A stretch of DNA of 64,000 nucleotides from GCA-2683825 sp965662355 (GCA_965662355.1 CBFIHP010000003.1:62001-126000); one strand, 5' to 3'. Counted from the stretch's first letter, positions 43,750 to 53,220 are shown. The notes: a model not told the origin generated them from the letters alone. Made by a program: numbers and translations.

Positions 43750-44154
43750 ATGACTGCCCTTTCGCATCTTTCCACCATCCTGCAGGAAACCGCAGGCGCC
43801 CCCGAGACGCTGCCCCCCGCCGAGGGTGCTCCGGGCGGAATCATGGACATGCTGGTGCCGATCAGCCTGATCCTGGGCATCTTCTACGTGATCATGATTC
43901 GACCCGAGCGCAAGAAGCAGAGAGCCCGCCAGGCCCTGCTCGACGCCCTGAAGAAGGGCGACAAGGTCATGACCTCGAGCGGCATCTACGGCAACGTGGC
44001 CGCGATCAACGACGACGTGATCACGCTGCAGGTCGCCGAGGGAGTTCGCATGCGCTTCAACCGTGCAGCCGTGCAGGACATCCTCAACAAGGAGGACGCC
44101 GTGGCTTCCAAGGACGAGCCCAAGCAAGCCGAAAAGGCCACGGCCACGAGCTAG
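43750..44154 (+). CDS. yajC: Preprotein translocase subunit YajC
   Basis: 134 residues. A short N-terminal periplasmic segment precedes one transmembrane helix (MLVPISLILGIFYVIMIRP, about 34-52), followed directly by the basic ERKKQRA and the conserved LKKGDKVMTSSGIYGNV and VRMRFNRAAVQDIL. This is the YajC layout; the Glu/Lys/Ala-rich tail is common. YajC associates with SecDF and the SecYEG channel. secD and secF are not next to it; yraN follows. Confidence 0.93.
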   Translation: MTALSHLSTILQETAGAPETLPPAEGAPGGIMDMLVPISLILGIFYVIMIRPERKKQRARQALLDALKKGDKVMTSSGIYGNVAAINDDVITLQVAEGVRMRFNRAAVQDILNKEDAVASKDEPKQAEKATATS

Positions 44155-44219
44155 CGCTACGGTTTGCGGCTCGCTTCTTTCCGCGCTGGACGCTGCGCCA
44201 CCACACCGAGCCGCGACTC

Positions 44220-44564
44220 GTGGGTTTGGCCGGGGAAGCGCTGGCAGCGCGTTTCTTGAAACGTGCGGGGTACCGGGTGCTCTCTCGACGGCTCCTGACC
44301 AGAGAAGCGGAGATCGATCTCCTGTGCTCGCGCGGAGCCGAGTTGGTGTGTGTCGAGGTGAAGACCGGGCGGATCGGTACGCGCTTTCGACCGGGGATGC
44401 GGGTCAAGTATCGAACCCTGAGGCGTCTGTGGGCCGCGGCCCGGGGCCTGGAACGGCGCTACGCACAGCGGGCCCGCGTGGACCTGGTCGAGGTGGGCAC
44501 GGGCGAGACGCTTCGTTTCGTGCATCACGTGGGCCTGAGGGAACCCCTGAAGGAGCCACGGTAG
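44220..44564 (+). CDS. YraN/UPF0102-family protein (nuclease-fold)
   Basis: 114 residues if started at the GTG at 44220; there is no ATG in frame between the yajC stop and the conserved core, so the true start could be a few codons earlier at a rarer codon. GLAGEALAARFLKRAGYRVL, EAEIDLLCSRGAELVCVEVK and RVDLVEV match the family: Glu in the first helix, E-x-D-L and E-V-K of the PD-(D/E)xK-like nuclease core. Function is unknown; a Holliday-junction-resolvase-like fold is known for the family. It is probably co-transcribed with yajC. Confidence 0.8.
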   Translation: MGLAGEALAARFLKRAGYRVLSRRLLTREAEIDLLCSRGAELVCVEVKTGRIGTRFRPGMRVKYRTLRRLWAAARGLERRYAQRARVDLVEVGTGETLRFVHHVGLREPLKEPR

Positions 44565-44592
44565 GCGCCAAATGGCTTAGTATTTCCCCCGC

Positions 44593-45936
44593 ATGTTACG
44601 CCACACCATGATTCGCATCTCGATCTTGATTCTGTCGATCTCGACAGCCTGCAGAGTCGTCTCCGACGAACGCGTCTCCGCCACCCAACCTCTCACGAGC
44701 ACGCTCCCGCAAAGGACGCCGTGCCCGGCAGAGAACGTCGCGCGTGTCTGGAACGACCCCGATCCCGCGACTCCCTCCGCCTGTCGCGAGCGTCGTCTGC
44801 GGACGGCGAAGGCTCTCGGCAACGGCCTGCTGGTGCTCGGTGCGGGGGCGGACCCTGATGATGTGCGCTATTACTCGGACGACGACTTCCATTGGTTGTG
44901 CGGCGTCTCGAGTCCGGACGCGATCCTCGTTCTGGTTGCTGTTGGGGGCGAACTGGTCGAAGAGCGCCTCTATCTCCATCCATCGAATCCGCGACACGAG
45001 TTGTGGAACGGTCCACGCCTTGCGCCCGGAGAGTCCACGATCCGGGCGACCGGCATTGCGGACCTTCGAGAGCTCGAGCTCTTCCCCGAGGAGATTCGCC
45101 AGCTCGCCCAGGAGAACCAGCGCATCTACTGTTCGGAACCCACAGGCCAACCCGTTATCGAGCAAATCGGGCGGACCTACGAACCCGTCTCTCCCTTCCT
45201 CGAGGCCTTGCAGGTCGTGAAGGACGCTGCCGAGATCCAGGCGCTCCGCACGGCCGTCGACATCACCCAGGCTGCACTCGTCGATGCCTTTCGTATCGTG
45301 CTGCCCGGAGCGCATGAATTCACCGTCGAGGCCACGATCGAGAGCGGCTTTCGACGGCGTGGCGCGGAGACGACCGCCTTCCCTTCGATCTGCGGCTCGG
45401 GGCCCAACTCCTGCATCCTGCACTACCGCGCGAACCAGCGCCGTCTGGAAGCCGGGGACATGCTCGTCATGGACGTCGGCGCGAAGTACAAGCGCTACTG
45501 CGCGGATGTGACGCGCACGATTCCGGTCAGTGCTCGCTTCAGTCCTCGACAGCGCGAAATCTACACCCTCGTCTACGAGGCCAGCCAAAGGGCCGCGCGC
45601 TGCCTACGGCCGGGCGCGAGTCTGCGCGATGCCCACCAGGCCGCCCAGGCCTATTTAAAGGGGCATGGTATGGACGCGTACTTCCCCCACGGGATCGGGC
45701 ATGGGCTGGGCCTGGAGGTGCACGACGCCCCGCGCAACGTGGAGCTGCTTCGAGCCGGAATGGTCGTGACGATTGAACCCGGGATCTACATCGCCGAAGA
45801 GAATCTGGGCTGCCGGATCGAGGATGATTACTTGATCACCGAAAACGGTGCGGAACTTCTTTCCGGTTCCTTGCCCTCCCATCCGGATGAACTGGAGGAC
45901 TTCCTACGCGCACTTCGCACCCCGAGGCATCCGTAG
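44593..45936 (+). CDS. M24 (Xaa-Pro aminopeptidase-like) metallopeptidase, putative lipoprotein
   Basis: 447 residues. The leader ILILSISTAC gives possible lipidated Cys20, which is unusual since most PepP enzymes are cytoplasmic. An N-terminal creatinase-like domain (about 45-190) precedes the pita-bread catalytic domain. All five metal ligands are visible: Asp294 (MDVGAKY), Asp305 (CADVTRT), His370 (PHGIGHGLG), Glu395 (IEPGIYI) and Glu410 (RIEDDYL). His277 in LHYRAN is the usual substrate His. It removes N-terminal residues ahead of proline. It starts 28 bases after yraN. Confidence 0.88.
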   Translation: MLRHTMIRISILILSISTACRVVSDERVSATQPLTSTLPQRTPCPAENVARVWNDPDPATPSACRERRLRTAKALGNGLLVLGAGADPDDVRYYSDDDFHWLCGVSSPDAILVLVAVGGELVEERLYLHPSNPRHELWNGPRLAPGESTIRATGIADLRELELFPEEIRQLAQENQRIYCSEPTGQPVIEQIGRTYEPVSPFLEALQVVKDAAEIQALRTAVDITQAALVDAFRIVLPGAHEFTVEATIESGFRRRGAETTAFPSICGSGPNSCILHYRANQRRLEAGDMLVMDVGAKYKRYCADVTRTIPVSARFSPRQREIYTLVYEASQRAARCLRPGASLRDAHQAAQAYLKGHGMDAYFPHGIGHGLGLEVHDAPRNVELLRAGMVVTIEPGIYIAEENLGCRIEDDYLITENGAELLSGSLPSHPDELEDFLRALRTPRHP

Positions 45937-46083
45937 GGCTCCCCCTGGAAGATCCCCGAACTTGACCCCCCCTCCCGATTCACTCAGCCTGCATTCCTGG
46001 CCGATGAGGTAGATTCTCGCGGCGTCCACACCCAGGGACTTCGTGAAGAGCCCCACGCGGTGCAGAATCCCCCACTGCGCCCC

Positions 46084-47721
46084 ATGCTCCACGTTCTCAG
46101 ACACTATTTGCCGCTCCGCAAGGCCTTGCTCATCTTGAGCGAGACGGTCCTGATCACCATCATCGTGGCGATCGGGATGTCCGCCCATTTGTGGAGGGTG
46201 TCCGAGGGCATCTGGCGCACCCTGGCGGAGAACGAGGGCATCACTCCGGAAGAGGCCCGTGGGATCTGCCTCTTCTCCTCTTTCATCGTGGCCGTTCTGG
46301 CGCAGCTCTCGATCGCCTTCAACGAGCTGTACGACTTTCGCTTCTCGGCCTCGCGCTTCGATCGTATGTCGCGCTTCACCACCTCGGCGGGCACGGCCAT
46401 GTTGCTGGTCATCGTCGCGGTCGGCATTTGCGAGGCGGCGGGTCTCAAGAACTTCCTCTACTTCCCTGGACTTCCCTTCTCCCAGCGCATCGTGCTGCTG
46501 ACGACCGCGTTGGCCCTGTCGTTTTGCGTGTTGTACGTGTGGCGCAACCTGTTCCACGCCAGCCTGCGGCGGCTCGGGTACGACGAACGACTCTTGGTCC
46601 TGGGTTCGGGCCGGATGGCGGAGCGCCTGACCGACGAGCTCAACACACGGCACGACTCCGGTTTTCGGATCGTAGCCTCGCTGGAGCCGATGACCGAACA
46701 CGATCGGCGCCGTAGCGAGCGGCGCTCCATGGCCGCCTCGACCGGCAACCCCTGGTTCGAAGCGGGCTCCTCGGATCCTCCCTCGAGGGTGCTCAGGTCT
46801 GCCGGCATCACCGGAGCCGTGGAGGGCACGGGAGCCCGACTCTTGATGGCCCCTAACCCTACGGTCGATCCGACGACCCCCGTAACCGCGGAGGATCCCG
46901 TTGAGACCAGCGAGCCGTTGGCACAGCTTGCCAAGCGCCTGAAGATCGAGACCATCATCGTCGCCTTCGAAGAGCGCCGCGGTTCGCTACCGATCAACGA
47001 ACTCCTGAACTGTCGTCTCGACGGTGTCGTGGTGCAGGAGGCCGAGTCCTTCTACGAGCGCATCTCCGGCAAGATCCCGGCCGAGGCCATGCGCCCCTCC
47101 TACCTGATCTTCAACACGGGCTTCGTCCAGCACCCTCTGGGTGCCGTGGCCAAGCGCGCCGTCGACATCCTGCTCTCGGGACTCGGGATCCTGGTCTTGT
47201 GGCCGGTCATGCTCGCGACCGCGATTCTCGTCGCATTGGACTCGCCCGGCCCCGTGCTCTTTCGTCAGACACGCACAGGTGCCGCCGGCAGGCCTTTCAC
47301 GCTTTGCAAGTTCCGCAGCATGCGCGCCGATGCCGAAAAAGAAACGGGCCCGACCTGGGCCACGGCTCACGACCCGCGCATCACACGCTTCGGCGGCTTC
47401 ACTCGTCGCTCGCGACTCGACGAACTGCCTCAATTGTTCAACGTGCTGGCCGGGTCGATGTCGCTCGTCGGACCGCGCCCGGAACGGCCGACCTTCGTCG
47501 AGGAACTGGTCGACAAGGTGCCGTACTACAACCAACGGCACATCGTAAAGCCCGGCATCACCGGCTGGGCACAGATCAACTATCCCTACGGGAACACGAT
47601 CGAAGACGCGCTACAGAAGCTCCAATTCGACCTGTTCTACATCAAGTACCAGTCGAGCTTGTTCGACCTCTCGATCCTGTTCAACACGATCAAGACGGTG
47701 CTTCTGCGGAAGGGGACCTGA
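46084..47721 (+). CDS. Polyprenyl glycosylphosphotransferase (exopolysaccharide sugar transferase)
   Basis: 545 residues from the ATG at 46084; a GTG at 46060 is an alternative. Four N-terminal membrane helices lie at about 12-32, 60-85, 100-118 and 132-152. A Rossmann-like middle domain (ERLLVLGSGRMAERL) is interrupted by an approximately 90-residue low-complexity insert. The C-terminal sugar-transferase domain (about 355-540) has KRAVDILLSGLGILVLWP, FRSMRADAE, SRLDELPQLFNVLAGSMSLV, GPRPERP and GITGWAQINYPYG. It loads the first sugar-1-phosphate onto undecaprenyl phosphate. A second, shorter member is at 53524. The 3' end overlaps mnmG by 32 bases. Confidence 0.9.
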   Translation: MLHVLRHYLPLRKALLILSETVLITIIVAIGMSAHLWRVSEGIWRTLAENEGITPEEARGICLFSSFIVAVLAQLSIAFNELYDFRFSASRFDRMSRFTTSAGTAMLLVIVAVGICEAAGLKNFLYFPGLPFSQRIVLLTTALALSFCVLYVWRNLFHASLRRLGYDERLLVLGSGRMAERLTDELNTRHDSGFRIVASLEPMTEHDRRRSERRSMAASTGNPWFEAGSSDPPSRVLRSAGITGAVEGTGARLLMAPNPTVDPTTPVTAEDPVETSEPLAQLAKRLKIETIIVAFEERRGSLPINELLNCRLDGVVVQEAESFYERISGKIPAEAMRPSYLIFNTGFVQHPLGAVAKRAVDILLSGLGILVLWPVMLATAILVALDSPGPVLFRQTRTGAAGRPFTLCKFRSMRADAEKETGPTWATAHDPRITRFGGFTRRSRLDELPQLFNVLAGSMSLVGPRPERPTFVEELVDKVPYYNQRHIVKPGITGWAQINYPYGNTIEDALQKLQFDLFYIKYQSSLFDLSILFNTIKTVLLRKGT

Positions 47722-49648
47722 GCTCGTTCCCGCCCGCCTGGCCACGCCGGCGATGGCGTTCGATCAGGACCGACAACAGCGCAATGTCGGGCGGGTTGAT
47801 CCCCGCGATTCTCGAAGCCGCGCCGAGGGTGGCTGGCCTCAGCGTCATGATCTTCTCCTTGGCCTCGCCACGCAGACCGGGAACGTCGCGCAGGTCGAGC
47901 TCGGCGGGAATCTCGGTGGATTCCTGGCGCGCGAGACGTTCGACATCACGGCGCTGGCGTTCGACGTAGCCGGCGTACTTGATATCCGCCTCGAGCGTCA
48001 CCAGCACATCGGGCTCGACCGAGCAACCACGCAAGGCCGGGTGCGTTTCAAGCATGCTGCGCAGGCTGCGCTCCGGTCGGCGCAAGTCATCCAGAAGGGA
48101 TTGATCCGCTCGCTCCGTCGAGCGGGTCTTCAGCAGAAGGGTGCGTAGCGCCTCCATGCGAGTTTCGCGCTCGCGCAACCGCAAGAGGGAATCATCGTCC
48201 ACCAATCCGATCGCGTGGGCTCTAGGAACCAGGCGCCGGTCCGCATCGTCTTGTCGAAGGAGCAAACGATACTCGGCCCGCGAGCTGAACATGCGGTAGG
48301 GCTCGGTCGGGCGACTGACAACGAGATCGTCGACCAGCACTCCGGTGTACGCTTCATCGCGCGCGAGCACGAAGGGCGCTTCGTCCTGAATCCAAAGAGC
48401 TGCGTTGGCCCCCGCCATCAGGCCCTGGGCCGCAGCCTCCTCGTAGCCCGATGTTCCGTTTATCTGCCCCGCGAGGTAGAGCCCCGCAATCTCCCTTACC
48501 GCAAGCGTCGGGTGCAAGGCCTGGGGCAAGACGAAGTCGTACTCGACCGCGTAGCCATGGCGCAGGAAGCGCGCCTTCTCCAGGCCGGGGATGGTGTGCA
48601 CGAAGGCCTCCTGAACGTCCGCCGGCAGGGACGTGGAGATGCCGTTCACGTACACGACATCGGTATCGAGGCTCTCGCGCTCCAGAAAGATGCCGTGACG
48701 CGAACGGTCGGGAAAGCGCATCACCTTGTCTTCGACCGACGGACAGTAACGCGGTCCTTGTCCCTGTATCCGACCGGCATACATCGGGGCACGGTGGATG
48801 TTCTGGCGAATGATCTCGTGCGCCGCATCCCCGGTGTAGGTCATGTGGCAGAGAATCTGGGGCAGCTTCGGAAAGTCCTCGAGCTTGGTAGCGAATGAGA
48901 ACGGGGCTGGGCGCGCATCCCCGGGCTGCTCTTCCAGTTGATCGAACTCGATCCCTTCCAGGGCGAGTCGCGGTGGCGTCCCCGTCTTGAGCCGTCCCAG
49001 CTCCAGGCCGAGCGCCGTGATCGAACCCGAAAGCCCTTCACAGGCCGCCTCGCCGACGCGACCGCCGGAGACCTGAGCTTCGCCCGTGTGCATGAGGGCG
49101 CGCAGAAACGTACCCGTGGTGAGGATCGTCGCGGGGGCGCGCACCTCTCGCCCGTCCTCCATGCGCGCGCCCAGGACACACTTCTTTTTGCCCACGGTGT
49201 CGATCAGGAGTGAGTCCACGCCGCCTTCGATGAGCTCGAGCGCCGGCTGCTCGCCCACGACGCGCGTGACTTCCTCGCGATAGCGGTGCCGGTCGGCCTG
49301 GGCGCGCGGCGCTTGCACCGCGTAACCCTTGGCCGTGTTCAACATACGGAACTGGATCCCGGTCGCATCGATCGCACGCCCCATGGCCCCACCCAGGGCG
49401 TCGACCTCACGCACGATCTGGCCCTTGCCCAGACCGCCGATGGCGGGGTTGCAGCTCATCTCCCCGATACGATCCAGGCGGTGGCTGATCAAGCCTACCC
49501 GGGCTCCCAGGCGACCCGCGGCCAGGGCTGCCTCGATGCCGGCGTGGCCCCCGCCCACGACAAGCACGTCATAGCCTTCCGGACCCGAGCCCTGGGCGGG
49601 GTGCGGGTGCGAAGCGCTTTCTGGGGTCCTTTGGAGCGGGGGAACCAT
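47690..49648 (-). CDS. mnmG: tRNA uridine 5-carboxymethylaminomethyl modification enzyme
   Basis: 652 residues from the ATG at 49648. The FAD motif VVGGGHAGIEAA is near residue 30, and CNPAIGGLGKGQIVREVDALGG is highly conserved. TTGTFLRALMHTG, LKTGTPPRL and GQINGTSGYEEAAAQGL follow. With MnmE it installs the cmnm5 group on U34 of several tRNAs. The C-terminal IKYAGYVERQ and LGAASRIAGINPPDIALL form the tRNA/MnmE-binding domain. Its 3' end overlaps the convergent sugar transferase. Confidence 0.96.
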   Translation of the reverse strand: MVPPLQRTPESASHPHPAQGSGPEGYDVLVVGGGHAGIEAALAAGRLGARVGLISHRLDRIGEMSCNPAIGGLGKGQIVREVDALGGAMGRAIDATGIQFRMLNTAKGYAVQAPRAQADRHRYREEVTRVVGEQPALELIEGGVDSLLIDTVGKKKCVLGARMEDGREVRAPATILTTGTFLRALMHTGEAQVSGGRVGEAACEGLSGSITALGLELGRLKTGTPPRLALEGIEFDQLEEQPGDARPAPFSFATKLEDFPKLPQILCHMTYTGDAAHEIIRQNIHRAPMYAGRIQGQGPRYCPSVEDKVMRFPDRSRHGIFLERESLDTDVVYVNGISTSLPADVQEAFVHTIPGLEKARFLRHGYAVEYDFVLPQALHPTLAVREIAGLYLAGQINGTSGYEEAAAQGLMAGANAALWIQDEAPFVLARDEAYTGVLVDDLVVSRPTEPYRMFSSRAEYRLLLRQDDADRRLVPRAHAIGLVDDDSLLRLRERETRMEALRTLLLKTRSTERADQSLLDDLRRPERSLRSMLETHPALRGCSVEPDVLVTLEADIKYAGYVERQRRDVERLARQESTEIPAELDLRDVPGLRGEAKEKIMTLRPATLGAASRIAGINPPDIALLSVLIERHRRRGQAGGNELRSPSAEAPS

Positions 49649-49721
49649 GGAAACTATTTCATGGAAGCACGAGTCGCGTCGAAGCTCAATCCCAAGGGAC
49701 CAGATGGTCGATTCTTGAAGC

Positions 49722-49895
49722 ATGCGCTCCTGGGTATTCCGCAACCGCCACCGGCTCGAGGCGATCTATGGTCGCCTTGCGGCGGAGCGCCGGGACGACA
49801 CCCGCTCGCCGGGCGCCACCGGTCACGGCGTCGACGCGGAGGGCCTGATGCTCTACGTGCTGGTGCCACTCCCGCGCAGCGTTCCGGCCGCCTGA
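49722..49895 (+). CDS. Small basic protein of 57 residues, unknown
   Basis: ATG at 49722 to TGA at 49893-49895. The N-terminus MRSWVFRNRHRLEAIYGRLA has the compact 'W-x-F-R-N-R-x-R-L-x-x-I-Y-G' pattern, which I recognise from other short hypothetical proteins in this phylum. It then has a low-complexity linker and a hydrophobic LMLYVLVPLPRS end. Third-position GC is high as in neighbouring genes. It lies in the divergent gap between mnmG and the HEAT/TPR protein. No function can be assigned. Confidence 0.5.
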   Translation: MRSWVFRNRHRLEAIYGRLAAERRDDTRSPGATGHGVDAEGLMLYVLVPLPRSVPAA

Positions 49896-49976
49896 AACAG
49901 CGTGAGGAGCCCTCGCCTGACCCGGCATCTGGGACTTCCGGCGTAACTCCAGGGAAAGCGAGGCTAGGATGCTTCC

Positions 49977-51281
49977 ATGAAGGCACTCGTGACCCCCCTC
50001 TGGTTGGCCATTCTGGCCCTATCCTCGCCCCCAGCGCTGGCCCAGGCACCGGGAAGCGGGGGCCAGCCCGACTCCATCGAGGCCCTCCTCGAGCGAGCCC
50101 GCCAGCGCCGCAACGAGGTCCAGGCCCGCCTGCTGCCCCAGGTGAAGGAAATCGTCGACGAGCTCGAGCTCGTGTCGGGGAGAAACGCCTCTGCCGAAAT
50201 GCGCATATTGCGCGAGATCGGCGAACTGGGCCCGGAAGCCTTGCCCCTCTTTCTGCCCTACCTGGATCCCGGCCTGCCCAAGGAAAAGGGACCGAGCTAT
50301 CGCGCGATCGTTCTCGCCAAGGCCCTGCGGCGGGTCCCGAGCGATGCCTTGACCGCCGGTTTGATCCAGCTCACGACGCGCGCCACGCCGGAGGGCCAGC
50401 GACTCGCCGTCAGCGTGCTCGCCCACCAGCCCGCGGATGCCCGCATCGACGCGCATCTCGAGCGACGCTTCCAGGCCACCGAGGGGTTCGTGCGCCTCGA
50501 ATGCATACGCTCCCTCGCTCTCCGCGGAGGCCACGGCGAGCTCCTGACCCAGGCCCTGCTCGACTCGGATCCCGAGATTCTCGCGGCCGTGCTCGAGGCC
50601 CTGGCCACGCGCCAGGCAGCCGAGGCGGCAGGCGATGTGTTCGGTCTCCTGGAGCGTCCACGGATTGCCTCGGAGGTGCTCGACGAGTTGACCGGCTATT
50701 ACGCGTCCTGCCCGCAGGTCGTCGATGAGCAGACGTTCGCGAAGCTTCTGACGCTGGTTCTCAAGCAAGACATCGATGCTGCTGCGCGCATCAAACTGCT
50801 GAACACGTTGCCCTCCTTCGCCAAGTCACTCACGACGAAGCAAAAGCGCTTGCTCGAACCGATCGTCGACTCGCACAACTCGGAACTCAGCGAAGCCGGG
50901 CTCGTATGCATGGCTCTGATGGGCCATCGCCCTTCCCGCAATGAGCTGATCAAGTCCTATACGAAACAGATCGAGGAATACGGCGGCTTCCCCAAGGCCT
51001 ATGAAGACCGAGCCGACATGCACCTGCGCCTTGGCGAGTTCAGTCCCGCGGTCAAGGACTACAAGCGCTCGCTCGCAGAGCTGGGCGAGCGAGCCTTCCT
51101 GGTGACGTACCGACAGGTGTGGTTCAAGCTGGCCAAGGCCTACGTAGGTTCGAACAAGTTACGCCAGGCCATGGACGCGCTGAAGGACTTCGGGCTCGGC
51201 CCGCAAATGCGCCGGCTGGTCCTCGCCGACCCCGCCTTCGAGCCCCTGATCGAGAGTCGCCACGGACGCGAGCTGCGCTGA
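49977..51281 (+). CDS. Exported HEAT/TPR-repeat protein
   Basis: 434 residues. A signal peptide ends at PALAQ (about residue 22). HEAT-like helical pairs run from about 75 to 330 (EMRILREIGELGPEALPLFL, VRLECIRSLALRGGHGELLT, EILAAVLEALATRQAAE). The last 100 residues look like TPRs (AYEDRADMHLRLGEFSPAVK, WFKLAKAYVGSNKLRQAMDA). It is an envelope scaffold-like protein; nothing enzymatic is visible. The gene converges on the phosphatase with 4 bases between. Confidence 0.75.
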   Translation: MKALVTPLWLAILALSSPPALAQAPGSGGQPDSIEALLERARQRRNEVQARLLPQVKEIVDELELVSGRNASAEMRILREIGELGPEALPLFLPYLDPGLPKEKGPSYRAIVLAKALRRVPSDALTAGLIQLTTRATPEGQRLAVSVLAHQPADARIDAHLERRFQATEGFVRLECIRSLALRGGHGELLTQALLDSDPEILAAVLEALATRQAAEAAGDVFGLLERPRIASEVLDELTGYYASCPQVVDEQTFAKLLTLVLKQDIDAAARIKLLNTLPSFAKSLTTKQKRLLEPIVDSHNSELSEAGLVCMALMGHRPSRNELIKSYTKQIEEYGGFPKAYEDRADMHLRLGEFSPAVKDYKRSLAELGERAFLVTYRQVWFKLAKAYVGSNKLRQAMDALKDFGLGPQMRRLVLADPAFEPLIESRHGRELR

Positions 51282-51285
51282 GCGA

Positions 51286-52029
51286 TCAGTGAAACTGGGC
51301 GTAGCGCTTGCGGGCCGGTACGGACTCGAAACGATCGAGCTCCGGCGAATACGCGGTCAGCTTCCCACCATAGACACAACCGGTATCGAGCCCGAGCGCG
51401 ACGAGCTTTCCATCGTGGAACGTCTGACGCGGTTCGCCTTCGGGTAGGTGCCCATACAGGACCAGCTTGGGTCCGGTGTATCCCTGGAACCAGAACGGCC
51501 GACGACGAACGGCAAGCCGGGCGGGATAGATGAGGTCGTCGATCGAGGACTCACTGGCCTCGCGACCGGGTGTGCGGCCGGCGTGCACGACACACCACGA
51601 GCGTCCATCGGGCGTCGTGCCGGCACTGGGCACGCCCTCGTGTTCGAGGTAGTAACCGGAGTGGGATTGCAGGAAATGGAGTAGTTCGGGTAGGCGTGAA
51701 ACCGCGGCGGTGATGGCGCGCCTTCCGTCCCCCGCCAGGTCATCGCTGCTCAAGCTCGGAAACGTTGTGCGCTTCAGCACCTGGCCATCGCTGGCCACCA
51801 ATCCCGGGGAGAGACCGCAACGCTCGAGCACGGCGTGTTCGTGATTGCCGAGGATGAAGAGCCCGCCCACCTGTTCAAGGAGCTCCATCACCCCGCAGGC
51901 ATCGGGTCCCCGATGGAAGAGATCGCCTACGCTGATCAATCGGTCCTGGGCGCCGAGCTCCAAGCGCTCGAACAGCTGCTCGAGTTCCCGAGCGCATCCA
52001 TGAATGTCTCCAACGACCCAGCTTGTCAT
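51286..52029 (-). CDS. Metallophosphoesterase, Ser/Thr protein phosphatase/ApaH-like type
   Basis: 247 residues from the ATG at 52029. All standard PPP-family blocks are visible: GDIHG (7-11), GDLFHRGP (about 36-43), GNHE (about 60-63), a His in the WCVVHAGRTPG block and the C-terminal YGHLPEGEPR. LGLDTGCVYGGKLTAY is the usual ending of bacterial PrpA-like phosphatases and diadenosine tetraphosphatases. Whether the substrate is phosphoprotein or a dinucleotide cannot be told. A protein phosphatase would match the Hanks kinase at 7704, though they are far apart. Confidence 0.85.
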   Translation of the reverse strand: MTSWVVGDIHGCARELEQLFERLELGAQDRLISVGDLFHRGPDACGVMELLEQVGGLFILGNHEHAVLERCGLSPGLVASDGQVLKRTTFPSLSSDDLAGDGRRAITAAVSRLPELLHFLQSHSGYYLEHEGVPSAGTTPDGRSWCVVHAGRTPGREASESSIDDLIYPARLAVRRRPFWFQGYTGPKLVLYGHLPEGEPRQTFHDGKLVALGLDTGCVYGGKLTAYSPELDRFESVPARKRYAQFH

Positions 52030-52101
52030 GGCGACTCCCCTGTGACTCCGGTGGTGACCACGGTCGCTCCGCAGATCATAGGACGGAAATCGGCCGAAAT
52101 C

Positions 52102-53220
52102 CTAGCCGCGGGTCGAGGATGTTCCCGCGGGAACGGCGTTAACGATTTCGCGACTTTCTGCGTTACCGGCAAGACCATCGACGAAGGCCGCTACCGTTCT
52201 TCTGAGAGCCGGCCCGATCGAGGGCGCAGGCCGGTATCCGAGTTCCTTCGAGACCCGCGTCAAATCCGCACGACTGCGGCGCACATCGCCGGCGCGGGAG
52301 GCCGTGTGCCGCACCGGAGCGGGGTCGGGACGGAGGGCAGCTCCCGGTATCGTTGCCACATTCGCCTCGTTCCGACCGGCGAGCGTTCCAGGCGTCGCCC
52401 TCCAGATTTCACGCAGGTGTTGTTCGAGGGCGAGCAGGCTGGTCGTCTGTCCGCTGCCGCAATTGAAGACGCCGGACAACTCCGGCGGTGCCAGTGCCGC
52501 GAGCACGTTGGCCTGGACGGCATCGCTCACCGGCGTGAAGTCGCGCACCTGGCATCCGTCGCCGTGAACATGCACAACGCTCCCCGCAGCGTAGGCCGCG
52601 AGCCACGTCGGGATCACCGCAGCGTACGGTCCGTTGGGACTCTGTCGAGGCCCGAAGAGGTTGAAGTAGCGCAGACCAAGGGGTGGGTTCACTCCGCGAG
52701 TCCAGGTGGCGGCCATGAGCTCGCCGATCAGTTTGGTCGCCGCATAGGGTGAGCGCGCATGGGGTCGGGCCATCTCGCTCTGGGGCCACCCCCCAGCGCC
52801 GCCATAGATGCTCGACGACGAGGCATAGACCACACGTTGACAGTCCGCCTCGGCCGCGGCACGAAGAACATTGGAAAAGCCCACCACGTTCACGGAGTAG
52901 ACCCGATCCGGTTCGGCGATCGAACGCGGTACCGAAGCCAAGGCCGCCTGGTGGAGAACGAAATCGGCCCCCCTAATCGCGCGGGAACACGCGCTTTTCT
53001 CACGCACATCCGCGCCCACGAACTCGAAGCGCGACCATGCTTCTGACCCGACTAGCTCTTCGATGGAGCGCAGATTATCGAGCGATCCCGTGGAGAGATC
53101 GTCGAGTCCGCGCACCGACTGCCCCAACCGAAGTAGGGCTTCGACGAGGTGCGATCCGACGAACCCCGCTGCCCCGGTCACGACCCAGCAACGTGGAGTT
53201 TCCAGGAGACTTCTTTGCAC
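52102..53220 (-). CDS. NAD-dependent UDP-sugar 4-epimerase-like SDR
   Basis: 372 residues from the GTG at 53220, chosen because GGGAGG lies four bases upstream; the ATGs at 53280 and 53283 lack such a site. Residues 11-22 read WVVTGAAGFVGS, the NAD motif. YASSSSIYGG and the YAATK tetrad (Tyr-x3-Lys) give the catalytic site. RYFNLFGPRQSPNGPYAAVI and VHGDGCQVRDFTPVSDAVQA resemble UDP-GlcNAc/UDP-glucose C4-epimerases (WbpP/GalE branch). It is divergent from a sugar-transferase gene, so a role in the same surface glycan is likely. The last 40 residues after GYRPAPSIGPALRRTV extend beyond the usual end. Confidence 0.85.
   Translation of the reverse strand: MQRSLLETPRCWVVTGAAGFVGSHLVEALLRLGQSVRGLDDLSTGSLDNLRSIEELVGSEAWSRFEFVGADVREKSACSRAIRGADFVLHQAALASVPRSIAEPDRVYSVNVVGFSNVLRAAAEADCQRVVYASSSSIYGGAGGWPQSEMARPHARSPYAATKLIGELMAATWTRGVNPPLGLRYFNLFGPRQSPNGPYAAVIPTWLAAYAAGSVVHVHGDGCQVRDFTPVSDAVQANVLAALAPPELSGVFNCGSGQTTSLLALEQHLREIWRATPGTLAGRNEANVATIPGAALRPDPAPVRHTASRAGDVRRSRADLTRVSKELGYRPAPSIGPALRRTVAAFVDGLAGNAESREIVNAVPAGTSSTRG

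Noticed and set aside
43404..44219. Extension of the yraN frame upstream across yajC
   Set aside because: The extra sequence overlaps mnmA's start region and yajC, is Arg/Pro/Ala rich and has no family similarity; only the last 115 codons match YraN.
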